From the NCBI GenBank assembly GCA_021029095.1, contig JAJOHG010000044.1:124001-188000 (forward strand): a stretch of 64,000 bases of DNA, in the 5' to 3' direction. Of this stretch, positions 1-13,104 are shown one piece after another. Position 1 is the first letter of the stretch. Every line of letters starts with the position of its first letter. Below the pieces are notes generated by a model. The model searched no databases. It was not told the origin of the DNA and was given only the letters and a program-made list of their open reading frames with translations. This DNA is from Phellopilus nigrolimitatus (Eukaryota > Basidiomycota > Agaricomycetes > Hymenochaetales > Hymenochaetaceae). The translations under genes and the position numbers were made by a program.

Positions 1-3000
1 TCACGCGGTGCGTCTACGCCGGGGTGTGTGTGTGCCTACTTCTGCCTACGCCTATTGTTCGAACCTGCACTTCCAGGGCGCCGGGCAGACGGACGAGTCG
101 CGGGACGCAAACAGACGCAGGCGGTGACGATGACGTCGTCGTGTCGCCGGGATTAGACGCGTCCTTCTTCTCCCGCGTCCTTCTTCGCTCGCATCTGCAC
201 AAGACGTAGCCATCTCGTTTCCATCCCCGGCCGCCTTCGCGGGGATCGCGCAATAACGTACGTACATGTAATACGGCGGGCGTGCGGTGACGTCGTCGTC
301 GCGCGGCCTGGGCTGGTCCTTTGATGATACACTGTCATTACTCTGTTGTATGTATTGCGCACTCGGCTTTGCCGTTCTGGGGAACGGGTGGACTGAATGC
401 GCCGTGCGGGCGGCGAGCGCTTCGCGGTGATGTCGAGGGACGGACGAACACGACGATGCGCAACCTACTCCGCGCCGCACCCAAAGCTTGCTGCTGCGCC
501 CTCCGAGTTCCCGGGTCGGGCGTGCTGTCCGGCTCAAAATGTCAAATTTCTTATCGCCACAGAGCCATGTAGCGTGAATCTTACTCGGCAGGGCGGAGTT
601 CGGCCGATTCTGGTCCTTCCGCTTCGTCGCGCGACGGGCATGATGCAATAATGGCAGAACAATCTTCGTATGGTTCCGTTCGTTTTCGTCTTTCGTGGGT
701 CCGTATGACGCCCAGGGTGTGATTTTGTCTCGGCCGACGTTGTTTGGCTGCAAAGGTTTGCAGCCGTTTGCAAAACGCATGCTCTCTTTTCAGTGGATCT
801 GGGCGCAAGCGCCGTCGTCCATCGCAGAGACCGCGTCTCGCCAGCTTCAGCATCCTTCGACCATGCCGTCTACACGCCACTTGCCGTATCTCGAGCACAA
901 TTCTACTGCATCGCAGCTCGAGGAATCAGGCTCTTTGGACAAGGTCGCAACCATTTAATTTAAAAGACTCAAGGATACGGGCCCGCATCTACTACATCTC
1001 ATAATACTTGTAGAGTTGTCGCTTTGTTTTTCCTTACAGTCTTGCGAGTAAAGAGCAAACCCCAAAGACGTTCTGCATACTTCAAACTGAAACTGAAAAT
1101 AGTCTGGCTTGGTTTTGTATCGCTTCGTCTGCGGGAAAGGCAGAAGATCTACAGTCAAACCTCTCGCCGAGCATACTGCCCGATAAGCACAAACCTGCCG
1201 TTGAGCATAGGCTGCGTGGTGAAGAACCCCCGTCTATTTATAACCAAAATTGACTTATCATTAGGCATAATAACCTCTCGCTAAGCAGTGGCGGAGGCGT
1301 CCACCGAGGGCAATGCTTAACAAGAGGTTCGACTGTCAGCACAAGCATGATGGGCACGCTTTCCGGGTCTGAGGACGGACGGGCTTGTCGTTTCGTGTAC
1401 AGGCAACTACGTATGTGCGTCAAAATTCCGGGGTCTCTGGAGGTGTCTCCCAAAATCATTATTTTCCTTTTATTTCAATTCTGGACGGTTCTTGTCGAAG
1501 CTTTATGCACATATGTAAAAGTAGTGTATATAAACTCTTATGATGTGAGGTTTCAGACGGAGCAATAAAGACCTGGACGGAGAGCCGTCCAACAGGAAAA
1601 CACAAGCTTCAAAAAATGGCAAGTTGTGCGCACACTGTCTGTCTGCACGGTTTGATCGATCCAGAAAAAAAAATGCGCTCAGATAAAAGAAAAGAAGAAA
1701 ACCAGATTCTCACGGAGGGATAGCGGCAGGATATGGGGCTCTACTACCTTTTAATTTAGATTTCCCTTTGTCTTAGCGTGCTTTTCGCTCACAGAGGATT
1801 GAAAGAACGTCTCTCCGCGTCTCGCCCGTCAACATGCGCCGCCAGCTGTCCACAGCCTCATCCGCGGAGTTTACGTGTGAGCGCGAGCTCACGCAGATAA
1901 GAAATACGGGCCAACGCCGTCCAGCCTAGTCCAGGGCCCAATATTCTCATGCTGGACATACGAACGACATGAGAACGCTGGGAGGAGGGGAGATAAGCCT
2001 GTGGCTACATATGGGCGCCCGGCAGCGCGCCTGCCTGCTGGCCAGCCGATTGGCTGCGTGAAGCTTGAACGCGTGATTAGCGTTGATGGCCGATCATGGC
2101 GGTCCCCGTGATTCTCGTCGCCGCCGCAGCAGCGCGCGTCGCTTGCAGGCTCGTTCGTCTCTTCGCACATTCATATATCTGCGCTCGCTTCGACGGCTCG
2201 TTTCTCGCACGAGCATTGCATTCGACGTGTTTTCTTTCCTTTTTTTTTCTTTTCTTTCTTCTCATGTCAGGCGAGCCGGAATGAAAAACGCACGCCACCA
2301 CGCCGGCGTCCGATGAGTGAGCACCTCACTTCATTCCAGATACGAGATTGAAACCGGGGCGTCTAGTCGGCGAAGCGCGATAAGCAAGGCCGGTAGCCGT
2401 GCATACAGTTCGCGCAGCGGTTGTTTCTCAGGCTGGACGTATGCGGCTAAGAGGGTTCGAAGGTCGACAGGGGGGCTGGTCGGCCGTGATTGGTTTGTCT
2501 GGACACACTTTCCGGCTGATCGTGCTGGCCTGCGACCTCCAAGTACTGTATCGCCGCTGCCTCCAGCCGCCTGCTGACGAGCCTGCTGACGAGCGCCCGC
2601 TGCAAAAATGGACCAGCGGAACTTGCGTGGAACTGGCTTGGCACTCTACTTACATCACTGGCCAGCCCCGATCAACCGTCCAATCAGCGAGACGCACGGT
2701 GTGTGTGCACCAGCTTGCTCTATACGACGATGCGCCGGGGCAGCTCGCCCCTGATTAGAAGGGAAAGGTACAGTCGGCCTTTGCGCTGGCTGAGCATATT
2801 TTCGGCTTACGGCTGCCGGTCGCTTTGGGCCGAGCCTTTCAGGCTTTAGGACGCACACATCGCATCGCATCGGGACTGGCGCAGCTGCAGGAGTCCGCGG
2901 AACGACTCGGACTCCTATGCGATCGGCGGAAGGGAAAAAAAGGACGCGTCAGGACTCAGGAGGCAGGACGCAATATGCGATTAATCTGGACGCCCCGTGC

Positions 3001-6000
3001 CGACATAACTTAAATGCCACCTCTCAATTGACTGCTGCTTCGCTTGATCAACGCTACCCGACCCACCTTTCCCTCCCCGTGCTCCGTGCGATCCCGCGTC
3101 CGACACGTTTCTTTCTGAATTCATTGAACGGCCTGGAGCTTGTGCGGCTTACACGCCCCACCACATGTCACGAGAAACGTGCCCATCGCCGAGCCGGATG
3201 ACGAGCGCGAACTGGAGGAAGAGAGCAGCGCCCGCGCCGCGCGCCGCACGTGCTCGGACTTCGCAAGCAGAAGCATCCACCGCACAGTGTATCGGCAACT
3301 TAGCTATCGAGCAGAACCGTCTCTGTCCGATGTGCGGGAACTACTGCGTACATCGAGGAACGGGCAGTCCTGAGAACCGTTGCCAGCTATCGTGATTAAT
3401 GACTAATGTCCGAATGACAAGGGCTCCGAGGACATCGCCGCCGCCGCAGCGCGATCGTGGCTATTGTCTTCTGCTCGTTGATTTTTTTTTTGATGAGTTT
3501 CTTATCGTTATTTACAAGATCTCCTCGGATTTCAGGTGATGGCGTTCTGCGGTGACGTACGGCCTGCTTATCTCAGGCCGCACTCGCCTCTCGGGTTCCG
3601 ATTTTGTGCATACTCGTCTTCTTGCAATCATATGCATCCCGCCTCCCCGACGCGTCCGTTTGGCAAGGGAGCTAGGCCGAGCGGACGCGCTATTGTACCC
3701 GTGTCGAAGTTCTAGACTGCGGGAAGCGATATGTTGCAGAATTTGTGGACGCGAATATGCCTTCGTGAGAAAAGTCCTAAAGCCTTTTACATGTACCCTT
3801 CCTTGCATCAGATAAAAATTTCCGGTGTGAGTTTTTCGTTTTCTTTACGCTCTTCTTCGTTCTTTGCTCAAGTCATCCTTCTGGGGAATCCTTTCTCACC
3901 CCTCCACCTGGCAAAGTTCCTGCTTCTTTGTCTCTCGACTTTTCCTGAATCTTGGGAATTAATCTCAGCTGCATCCTGGGCATGTTTAGCAGCGAACATA
4001 CCTTGGCCCGAAAATATTCTCATGCGTTGTCCCCCCAAATCTTCTCCACCCACAGTGCAGTCCGCAAAGACTATTTTGCGACTGATAGTCTCCCGCTTCT
4101 CCGGGGTTTCGCCATCGGTGCCGTCGACTACTATGTACTATGCGGAATCCCAATAGCCCATACAGGACTAGAACGAAGTTATCTTGGTTTTAGCATTGGG
4201 GCCTACCCGGATCATGCATGGACCTGCATTTAACTCTCGTGGCGCTCTTTTGCTTTTCCTCGAATGGATGCAAAGTTACTGATCTTGCGGGTCCCTTTCT
4301 CTTTTTCGATCTTGCGAAGCAGATTGATTCTATGCGCCCGTGTCTGCCGCACCATTCAAGCCCGACTTCCAATTTGAGAAATGTGCGTGCGCATCGCTAT
4401 CCTGGCCAGCGCCCAGGATGCGTGCGCCGCGGTCACCTGGTGGGAAATGTGCCGCTGCGAACAGGACTCTGCATTTTAAGAATCCTGGGTTCTGGTCTTC
4501 GCGACGACCTAGTCCGAGTCCTTTCCTTGGATTCTTTCCTTCGTCCGGATTCTGGAACATTCACCCACTCGTTGTGCGGACCATTATCTGTGCGGTTCAG
4601 CACCTGCTGATACACGACTGACGAAGAAGCACTTGCAGATTCTCTGCAGGGGCCGCTGGGCGTGCATTGAAATCACGGGCTTCGCACACACAGTGTCCGC
4701 GAAGAGCCCAGCAGAAGACGCGCAGGATAGTGATAGGGGCTGGGAGATCCGCAGTGCGCGCAAATGGGTATGGAGGCAGGCTTTGCGAAGGTCGCGCGCT
4801 GTGAGATTGCGCCCGTCGAGCTGGATGCTTGGTAAGTAATTGGTTCCATACATGTGGCTGATTTCTGCGAGTCTATACGACCGTTCGTTGAATTCAAGTG
4901 TGATCTGCGTTTGTATTCTGTTACTTGTATGTGCCCGATACCGGGCCGGCGTGTACAGTCAGCCCCAGGCACGTTGCATTTCTGCGAGACTCCGTTGCAT
5001 CGGCTGCTATCAGATTGCTGGAGCTGCTGTTTCCTTTGTTGGTTGGAGCATCGATGGCTCCCGCATGTGCATACACATACGCCTCTTCCGTCTCTTCATC
5101 TTGCCTGTGGCCTGATCCGAGCGAAAGCCTAAGCCTTTCATGCAACTCTAATGACTCCAATGGACCAGGGTATTGATAGCTTGAAGTTGAGTGCGGACAC
5201 AAGTCGAAGCCATCATTCTTCGTTCTTGGCCCCCACGTTGCGTTCACGTACGTTTGAACATTCTCATACATTTCAGCAGTTTGATGCTAATGAAATTGAA
5301 ATATTGCGTGGATAGCTTTGGGGGGAAGTAGTGAGCACTTGGTGAATGGATCGGCTCGTCTGTGTGTCTACTGAATTCATGAACGTGGATCTTACACGCG
5401 TTAATCTACCATGAAGTGCTCCCATCAAAGACTCCTTTGTCCCCGTACCGTGTCTGAGTATACTCGGTACCCCCTATCTTCGGCTAGTGTTTCTCGCACC
5501 CCGGACCGGCCCCAGCTTCTAGCCGTCGACATCGTGGGCCGAGAGTTTACATTCTGGAGATCTCGACGCGTCAATTGGCTCGGCGCGAACGTGATGACCG
5601 GACTCCCATCTGCTGTGGCTTTATCGTTGAAGCGGCGACTCTTGATAGCTAAACGTTCTCCTTTTTCTCACTCCGATCCACTCGCTATTCTGTTTCCAAG
5701 AATATGCGCTTTAACAGAGCAGATTTCAAGTTCCACCTCGAGCCTCAGGCCCGAGGTTTTATATATCCGTCATTACTTGACTTACTCACGCCCACAAGAT
5801 AGCGACGGCGACGCATTCATATGTGTAATACCGAACATTTGATCTGCAGCTTGATTAGGCTGGCTGTTTTCTGCTCGGCAAGAAGCAATTCATTTAACCA
5901 TCTGTTCGCGATAGCTCAGATATTCGGGGGGTCGTCTCCGCTTCCTGAGCAGACATCTTGAAATCTGCATATCCCGTCGAGAACCGAAGATCGGACCTTT

Positions 6001-7256
6001 TTTTCCTGCCATTCTGGCCTGGGCAAAAACAGGATCTGTCGCTTTCGAGGTGCGCGAACACACGGAACAGGCAGCGCGAAAACCGCCGCCGAAACGCCTT
6101 CATGGTCCTATTCCTACCTTTTTAAGCACGGCACTTTCCTCGGCCCTGATTCGAAGCATTGCGCCATTTGCCTTTTGCCCGTCGGACTTCTTCGAAGCCT
6201 GTACACGGGGGATGGTGAGTCAGAGATGACTCACTATTTTAGATTGTCTGCTCTTTTGTCCCCTCCTGCTGCTCTACCTCTGGTTTCCCCTCCTGCGGCC
6301 TCGAGGATCCACATTCCGGACCCCAATATATTTTGTTCCTTCTAGACCCAAGATGTCGGCAGTTTTACCATCTATATATTTCCCTTGAAAAGTTTCGCCA
6401 TTCTCCCACAGGTTTGTTATCTGACAGGTTCTAATGTTTGTGATAGATGCCGTGGAGCAAATTTTTTGCAGGTAAGATATGTTTCCTTAATGCATCCCGT
6501 TTACATGCTTCCGTCGTCTCCCGTCCCTTCTAGTTCTTCCGGCACCTAGTAGAGCACCATTTACTCCTGAAAAAGCTCCAGGAAAACGCCGTTTCATTTG
6601 TATTTGTGAACACGATGCAATTCGATGTCGAATTCAAAGCGCTCAAAGGTGTTGTCCCCAAACCAGCATATTAGTGTCGCGACCTGTGGAGTTGAAATGC
6701 TTCTGATTCCTCTTCAACAAATCCAGACCGAACCACCCACGTTACATTCGGAAAGGAGACGGGGGTGGAAGAGCATGATATTCGCATGATATTCGCCCCG
6801 GAAGATCCGCAAAAGCCCTCAGTCAATCGCCCATATTGACGATCCCCATGTATTCACACGTGTAGCCGTTCCGAGTGCTTCCCATTTCCCCGATATTGTA
6901 TCCTGCCAGCATAAGTGGAACTTGAAGGCGCGTCGTGAAGAAGATGAGTCCCCGATTTGAGTATTTATCAGATGAATACGATCGTAGGCAGTCCGATACG
7001 ACCGAGGAATATCTTGCTCTCTTTAGTCTATACATATATTGAACGCATTAGTTTATAGTGCTAGCCCGGAATTCGCTAGGAAACGTGCAGTCGAATCTTT
7101 GGTAATGCATACTTCAGACAACACCTACATTAGATGGTATACGTATCTCGGCTCCTCCAAAGCATGGTGTCCATGATCGTGCATTGCAGAAAACATGCCG
7201 GAAAGAAAGTTTATAACTTCATGTTCACCGCCAAATCGCTGGACGGCCAACATATG
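1..7256. other. Long stretch without a recognisable gene
   Basis: I see no open frame here that resembles a known protein or that can be chained through plausible introns into one. The longest frames are 242 codons (52-780, minus) and 143 codons (5411-5842, plus). Both have the irregular composition of chance frames, and overlapping frames of similar length lie on the opposite strand. Scattered CCAAT-type boxes (for example near 2046 and 2685) and a small direct repeat of a CTGCTGACGAG unit near 2573-2597 are visible. A poorly conserved, intron-rich gene or a non-coding transcript cannot be excluded. Confidence 0.5.
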
Positions 7257-7932
7257 TACAGTGTCTCACAAAAGTATTGCACGACCGGAGAAAATTCACA
7301 GAACATCACAAACTCAATGCTTTGCTTTAGTTTAAATTTGTAAATTAAGTTTAGTATCTCCTCTAAAAATGTCTATTAAGGACCAAATGAATATGATAAA
7401 AAATGCATCCGGTACAGCCAGATTACGAAAAAGGTCATTTTTCAGGTACCTCAAGGAACTTTATTTTCTTACAATAAAAATTAGATTAAAATAGGTTGAG
7501 AAATTCTATAAAAGTTGCCTTTTGAATCACAAAATTCCGTTCAGTGGTTGCTGAGATATAAGCCTGGCAAAGTGCCATTTTAGGGCACTTTTTGTCAAAT
7601 CTAGGCTAAAATGGCACTTTGCCAGGCTTATATCTCAGCAACCACTGAACGGAATTTTGTGATTCAAAAGGCAACTTTTATAGAATTTCTCAACCTACTT
7701 TAATCTGATTTTTATTGTAAGAAAGTAAAGTTCCTTGAGGTACCTGAAAAGTGACCTTTTTCGTAATCTGGCTGTACCGGATGCATTTTTTATCATATTC
7801 ATTTGGTCCTTAATAGACATCTTTAGAGGAGATACTAAACTTAATTTACAAATTTAAACTAAAGCAAAGCATTGAGTTTGTGATGTTCTGTGAATTTTCT
7901 CCGGTCGTGCAATACTTTTGTGAGACACTGTA
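7257..7932. mobile_element. Palindromic Tc1/mariner-like non-autonomous element
   Basis: The element proper runs from 7259 to 7930 and is flanked on both sides by TA (7257-7258 and 7931-7932), the target duplication typical of Tc1/mariner insertions. It starts with CAGTGTCTCACAAAAGTATT and ends with the reverse complement. The two halves fold on each other along nearly their whole length, about 320 bp per arm, with a short centre near 7580-7610. There are a few mismatches between arms, for example near 7485 versus 7700. No transposase frame is present, so it would be a foldback MITE moved in trans. The family assignment rests on the TA duplication and terminal sequence only. Confidence 0.8.
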
Positions 7933-9949
7933 TAATAGTTGCGGAAACCAACGATCAATGCGACTGTCTACTAGAAATCCTGACGCGCTTCTTGTGTCCT
8001 TCTCGTCCAGGAGAATTTCAGAATGTATTGAAAAGCATGCGTCTTCGTACGTTGGGGAAGAAGAGAGTGAGTGGCGCCCGGGCGGCGCGCTCTCGCATGA
8101 GTCGGGAGCGCGATCGGCTAGACGTCGATCACAGATCGGCAACTCGGCCAGAATGGCCCACGAATTGCCGATATTCGTGTCTCTCTTGTCTCTTGCTCGA
8201 TGCGTCCGTTCTCGACGTTCTTAACTGTTTTTTGATTTGTCGATGTCGGCGAGGGATCAACGACAACATGACAACTCTTCGGTTTATCAGGACAATACTC
8301 TGGCAGGAAACGATGGGTGAACGAGACTGCATCCTAGCACCATGCACGAATTCTTCGCCGGAAGCATCGGTGTGTATCCATCTTATTTCTCTGCTTTTTA
8401 GGAGACCGAATTTGGTTGCGCATTGTAATACGCACGTACCAGTCGGGCAGCCTCTTGACACTGCAAAAGTACGTACACAGATTGCTCCGAGTGAGTAGCA
8501 TCTATTTTCCAGGATTTTATGTTGAATTGACGAGTCTGGATGAACACAGAAAGCAACTATGGAACGCAACGATGATGTTCGAAACTAAGTCCTTTTCAGA
8601 AAGGTCCTGCGGACGTCCTCGCCCGAGCCATGCGAAAAAAGGCGACCTTGCTCTTTAAAAAGGTAAGTACCAGACACTCGCGCTCAGTACCATTGGTGTC
8701 TTGATTTAACTGTCATAGCTTTGAGTAACGCCTAGTCCCCTGATCGTTATCTCCGATGTCAGATCCCTACTGCTTACCACCTAATCTGTCTTTAATCTGT
8801 TTCAAAGTACGCCATCTCTCCGTTCTCAGATCTGTCTCTAAGGCAGACAGCAGGTGCCATGACTGGTGTTACGAGTTTGATTCCTGCGAGTCTCGGTAGG
8901 TTTGTTTCAATCTCTTCGCTCCCGCTCATTTGACCAATACAATTTACAGTCTGTTCACCCGAGTGCGGTTTTCGGAAGGTTGAGCCGAAGAGAGGCAAGC
9001 GTTCTTGCGCTCTTTGCACCTTTGTGACGCTTGAACTACACTGATAACGTGCTGTTCATGTACTTAAGATGCAGAGGACTTGCAGGAGGCGGCGGATTTC
9101 TGAGCTCTGCATGCGACGAGCTCGGTATGTCTGGAATATCAATGTTCCTGATGAGATTACTCACGCGACATCCTGACATTCGGGGACTTTACTTTCAGAA
9201 TTCAACTTATGAGCGTGAATGCCGTTATGTATATTGACTCAAGAGCTCTACCTTCGAGCAGGCTCGCAAGATCGGAACTATTTTATGTTCGAGATGGCGA
9301 TTGTCCAAGGTAAGCGTACAAAAATATAAGACATGCACTATATACAAAACGATTAACTTGCAGATTAACAGAAACAAGGTTGTACGAAGCGAAGCCGAAG
9401 ATGCGAAGTTAATAAATGAAGATGGGTGAATCGACGAGTTTAGAGAAGACGGGAAACAGAAGATTGAGATGAGACTGACAGAAACGGAAAGATAGGGAAG
9501 AATATCAACGAAGAAGCCGGACAACTATGCGCAGGTACTGTGAATATGTAGGGATGAAATGATGCAGGGACGAAGGATTTTGGGGTTGTGCAACCGGTGA
9601 CCAGTCGCTCCTCTGGGCCTTCATTTCACTCGAGTTTCGGGCTGAGGCCTCAGTTCGCGAAGAGCCAGGCCACGGTGCTCTTGCACTGTTCGGGGATCTG
9701 GAGAGCTCGGTCTACTCGGAGAACTCTGAAGCACGGTGCTCGGGCACGCGCTGGGCGGAGCAGCGTCGCAGCGCGGCGGAAAATCGAATAGTGGCGGACA
9801 AAAAACAAAGCAAGACGGATGGAGCACCAATGGCTATCGGGTATCGACTAGAAGATCGATCGCTTGTCAGCATACCAAGCATCGCCTAGCGAACGAAAAC
9901 AAGGCGCACCGCCCCCCTTAAGCAATTCTCATCATCTCCAGCTCCCTCC
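7933..9949. other. No gene recognised
   Basis: Frames of up to 202 codons occur (7890-8498), but that one starts inside the palindromic repeat and resembles nothing I know. A frame on the opposite strand covers almost the same bases. No tRNA fold or repeat was seen. Confidence 0.5.
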
Positions 9950-9965
9950 TTATTGTTCATGCGAT

Positions 9966-11343
9966 CTAGTCGCCTTTGTGGCGCTGAGCCTCCTCCGCGG
10001 ACGTCTGTCTCTCTGCGGCGAGAAGAAACTGCACTGCATCGCCGGGCATGCCCACAGTCCAGCGCAGCGGCATCTGCGGCGATCTCGGTGTCGATGGCAC
10101 TGCGAGCGACGCCGAAGTGGACATAGACGAGCCAGTGGAGGAGATGGACAAGAACGAGACCGCTGGAGACGTCGCGTAGGTAGGGACCAAAGGATCCGGC
10201 ATCGATGCATGCGCGTCCTGGCTGCTTGGCGATGTCGATGCGTAGGCGCGCTGGCTACTGACGGAAAACTCGTCGTCCCCGTCGGAAGCCACCTCATTAT
10301 CGTCATCACTCCAGTTCGATTCAGAATCAGCGGAGTAACCAGAACATTCGGATGCAGTGTAAAAGGTGTCGTCGTCATCATCATCCTCGAAGTCATCGCC
10401 GTCCACGAAGTTGAGACTGTCCTCCAGAATATCGACCTCGTCTTCGGAGAAATAGGTGAGCGCGTCTTCATCTGCCTCTGCCACCAAGGGCTCTGTTTCT
10501 TCGTCCTCGATACCATCGCCGGTGTATTGTGATGCGATTGATGGAATTATGCTCGGAATCGAGGCCGATGGCTCATTTGTCGGATGTGTGCTGTGCCAGG
10601 TGCGGGTAACGTTGGCGGCATCAGTGTCATGCGCGACGGTCTGAGGCGGGGACGAGGGTCGGAAGAAGACGGCGGGGCGGGAACGTTGACCGGCGAAGTG
10701 GTCGAAAGAAGGAGGTGGAAGACTAGATGGGCTAGGTGCGCGCGCCCAGTTACGCCCCTTGGTGTTGTCGCGGTCGAAACGGTCGAAGAAGCCAGGGGAG
10801 AGACAGGCAAGGCCGGACGATGTGGATACGGATGGAGCAGGGGCGAGAGGATCGATCGGAGCGGGGCGAGTAAAAACCGGAGAGCGAGTGCGGATTGGCG
10901 CGCCGATGGCGCGTTCCGAAGAAAGCAAGTTGCAGTGGTCGTTTGGCGCGAGCGCGTCTGGATGTGCGGGACGTGGCTTCGCTGCCGTGAACCTGGATTC
11001 TACCGCAGCAGGCGAGGTGACGCGGTTATGCACGTCCTTCCAGAAGGGCGCGATCTGGGCGAAGGAAGGATCGAATGGTCAGCAAGGCGGAGAATGATGG
11101 AATGGAAATGCGCACCTCCTCGAAATGCTTGAGAGCATTGCGGAACACATGTGGATGTGTGGGGCGGGGCTCGTGCAGCTTCATACTTTGTGCGTGAGGC
11201 TTGAGCGCACGTTGAGGCTTGGTTGAGAAATTAAAGCCAAACTCTCGCTCGAAGTCGAACGGGCTGAAGTTGAAGCTCGTTGATGCCTTCGTATTCATGA
11301 ACGCGTACGTGTCGAGGGTAGGGAATCCGTACAAGCCCGGCAT
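9966..11343 (-). CDS. Uncharacterised acidic protein, two exons
   Basis: Exon 1 runs from 11343 to 11116 (76 codons). A 61-nt GT-AG intron (11115-11055) follows in phase 0, and exon 2 runs from 11054 to 9966, giving 438 residues. Splicing joins a conserved-looking N-terminus (start MPGLYGFPTL) to a Ser/Pro-rich middle. Around residues 258-340 there is a very acidic stretch with several runs of Asp and Glu. The C-terminus again looks ordered, with RWTVGMPGDAVQF shortly before the stop. I see no signal peptide, membrane segment or enzyme motif. The intron join and the reading-frame length make it a real gene. I do not recognise a family and assign no function. The long frames on the opposite strand are shadows of it. 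Confidence 0.75.
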
Positions 11344-12258
11344 TGTGAGTGGTTTGGAGGAGCGAAGAATGGTGCAGAGGATGGCTAGCTGGGAGCGGGT
11401 GCGGAGGCAAACTGCAGAGAGGCGGGTGCTGATGGGTGCTGAGAGAGAGGAGGGAGCGCGTCTCTTTCTTTCTTTTTATGTGGCTGAAAGTCTAAGTGGT
11501 GGAATGGTGGCCTTCCGTGGCTTCGTGCACCGCCCTGGTGATTAGGCCTTAGCAGTAACATAAAGGCAGTCCAGAAACGGCATCCCGTTCAATGGGGCGC
11601 TAGCCCTACACGTGTGTGTGGCCTCGCCGGGGTCAGACGTCCCTTGGTGTACTTGCCCGTATTAACGATTTTTCTGGAAAACAAATGTTTTGTTTTACAT
11701 CAGGAATCTGTACATGTACGTGCAGACAAAAGGAACACGGTAGAATGAGAAGCGCATGTTTCCTCGATTATAATCATGTGGACACGAAGGTCTTTATGTG
11801 CCTAAAAGTCCATTTCTCCTTTGTATTGGCACGGCGGGAACCGCGTGTCCTCTAAGCAAGACGCGCATCAAGGAAACGCGTTACGTAACGTCACGCATCG
11901 CGATGCGTGGTGTCTTTGATTTTCAGTGATCCAGGCCAGAGCGGACACTGGACTCCACGCTTCCAGCAGTGCTTAGAGCAGTGCGATAAATGGCTTCCTA
12001 GTAATCACACGCCGAGCGGTAAAATGAAATTGAAGAACAGTTTTCGGAGAGCAGTGGCATTATTTTCTTCAAACATCAAAATAGAAGCTTCAAACATAAG
12101 TTTACTTATACAAAAATAAAATGCCCTGAATAACATAACAACCTACCAGTGATTTTCACTTTAGCAACTTGAACTTATTGGCCAAATCAGACAGTATTAC
12201 TTATCAAAAAGCACTCTCCGGACTCTCCTTCATCAAAAAGAATACCTTCTCAAGTTAT
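11344..12258. other. Intergenic, AT-rich towards the right
   Basis: This holds the presumed promoter of the minus-strand gene ending at 9966. From about 12000 the sequence turns clearly AT-rich, continuous with the transposon-bearing segment to the right. No coding frame is supported. Confidence 0.5.
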
Positions 12259-12341
12259 TGCCTCCAGGCTGGATTGAACAACCGACCTCACCATTATCTC
12301 TAACATACGAGTGGCGCGCTCTACCACTGAGCTATAAAGGC
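12259..12341 (-). tRNA. tRNA-Thr (anticodon CGU) with 11-nt intron
   Basis: On the minus strand the cloverleaf is complete. The acceptor stem GCCTTTA pairs with TGGAGGC using two G-U pairs. The D arm is GCTC...GCGC, the anticodon stem CGCCA pairs with TGGTG, and the T arm is GGTTG/CAGCC with loop TTCAATC. The anticodon loop is 18 nt. Taking the usual 7-nt loop, the anticodon is CGT followed by A and an 11-nt intron just 3' of position 37, the standard place for eukaryotic tRNA introns. The discriminator base is A and CCA is not encoded. The exact intron edges are inferred. Confidence 0.85.
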
Positions 12342-12671
12342 CTTGAAGTTAAAGTTTGGGATAAAGGATATCAGTTATTTATGGGACAGGTTGTGATGAA
12401 AAGGTGTATATACATATCAATAGGTTCAAGCTTACTAAAATTGCAGAAATTGAAGGTGTTCTGACAACTTCTGAGAGCATGTATACATTGCTTGATTTCA
12501 GAGATTGGATCAAGCACTCTACAAGGTTCATTTTTTAAATACATGAGCTACTTGGTTCATTATACAGAATTATTTCACAACTTGAATGAAAGGAAAATGT
12601 GAAGAATTGAGTGAGCAACATGTTTTTCAAAGCTCTGAGGCCAAAGAAGTTGATATTTTAAATTTGAATAC
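12342..12671. other. AT-rich spacer
   Basis: AT-rich sequence between the tRNA and the palindromic element. Nothing coding or structured was seen. Confidence 0.4.
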
Positions 12672-12728
12672 TACAGTGGCTCACGTAAGTATTGCACAGC
12701 CACCTGATTTTTTTCTTTCCACCTATTG

Positions 12729-13104
12729 TAGGGCATAGCACGGGTCGATCCCTGGGTATTAGCGTTTTGCTAATAACACAACGAGTTCGGCTTCGATTCG
12801 AGTGATCTTACATGCGTTATGTGCGCACTGTTAACGTCTACAGCATACAAAAGCACGCATTTAAATTGGTACATTATTGACAGCGCTAAAGGCAAACGGG
12901 TCATCAATACCCGTCAATGCGGGTATTGATGACCCGTTTGCCTCTAGCGCTGTCAATAATGTATTAATCGAAACAAATATTTTTGAATTCTGTAGCAGTT
13001 AACAGTGCGCACATAACACATGTAAGATCACTCGAATCGAAGCCGAACTCGTTGTGTTATTAGCAAAATGCTAATACCCAGGGATCGACCCGTGCTATGC
13101 CCTA
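12729..13104. mobile_element. hAT-type foldback MITE, 376 bp
   Basis: Terminal inverted repeats start TAGGGCATAGCACGGGTC. The 8-bp target duplication ACCTATTG is present at 12721-12728 and 13105-13112. An 8-bp duplication with a TAGGG terminus fits the hAT superfamily. The centre holds a strong hairpin (around 12880-12950) built from repeats of GGGTATTGATGACCCG. No coding capacity. It sits in the left arm of the surrounding palindromic element. Confidence 0.88.

Noticed and set aside
52..780. 242-codon minus-strand frame
   Set aside because: Composition is that of random GC-balanced DNA, competing frames cover it on the other strand, and no motif is seen.
5411..5842. 143-codon plus-strand frame
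   Set aside because: No resemblance to a known protein, and no flanking exons can be joined to it.
10584..11132. 182-codon frame opposite the gene at 9966-11343
   Set aside because: Shadow frame of a GC-rich coding strand. The minus-strand reading has the intron and the ordered N- and C-termini.
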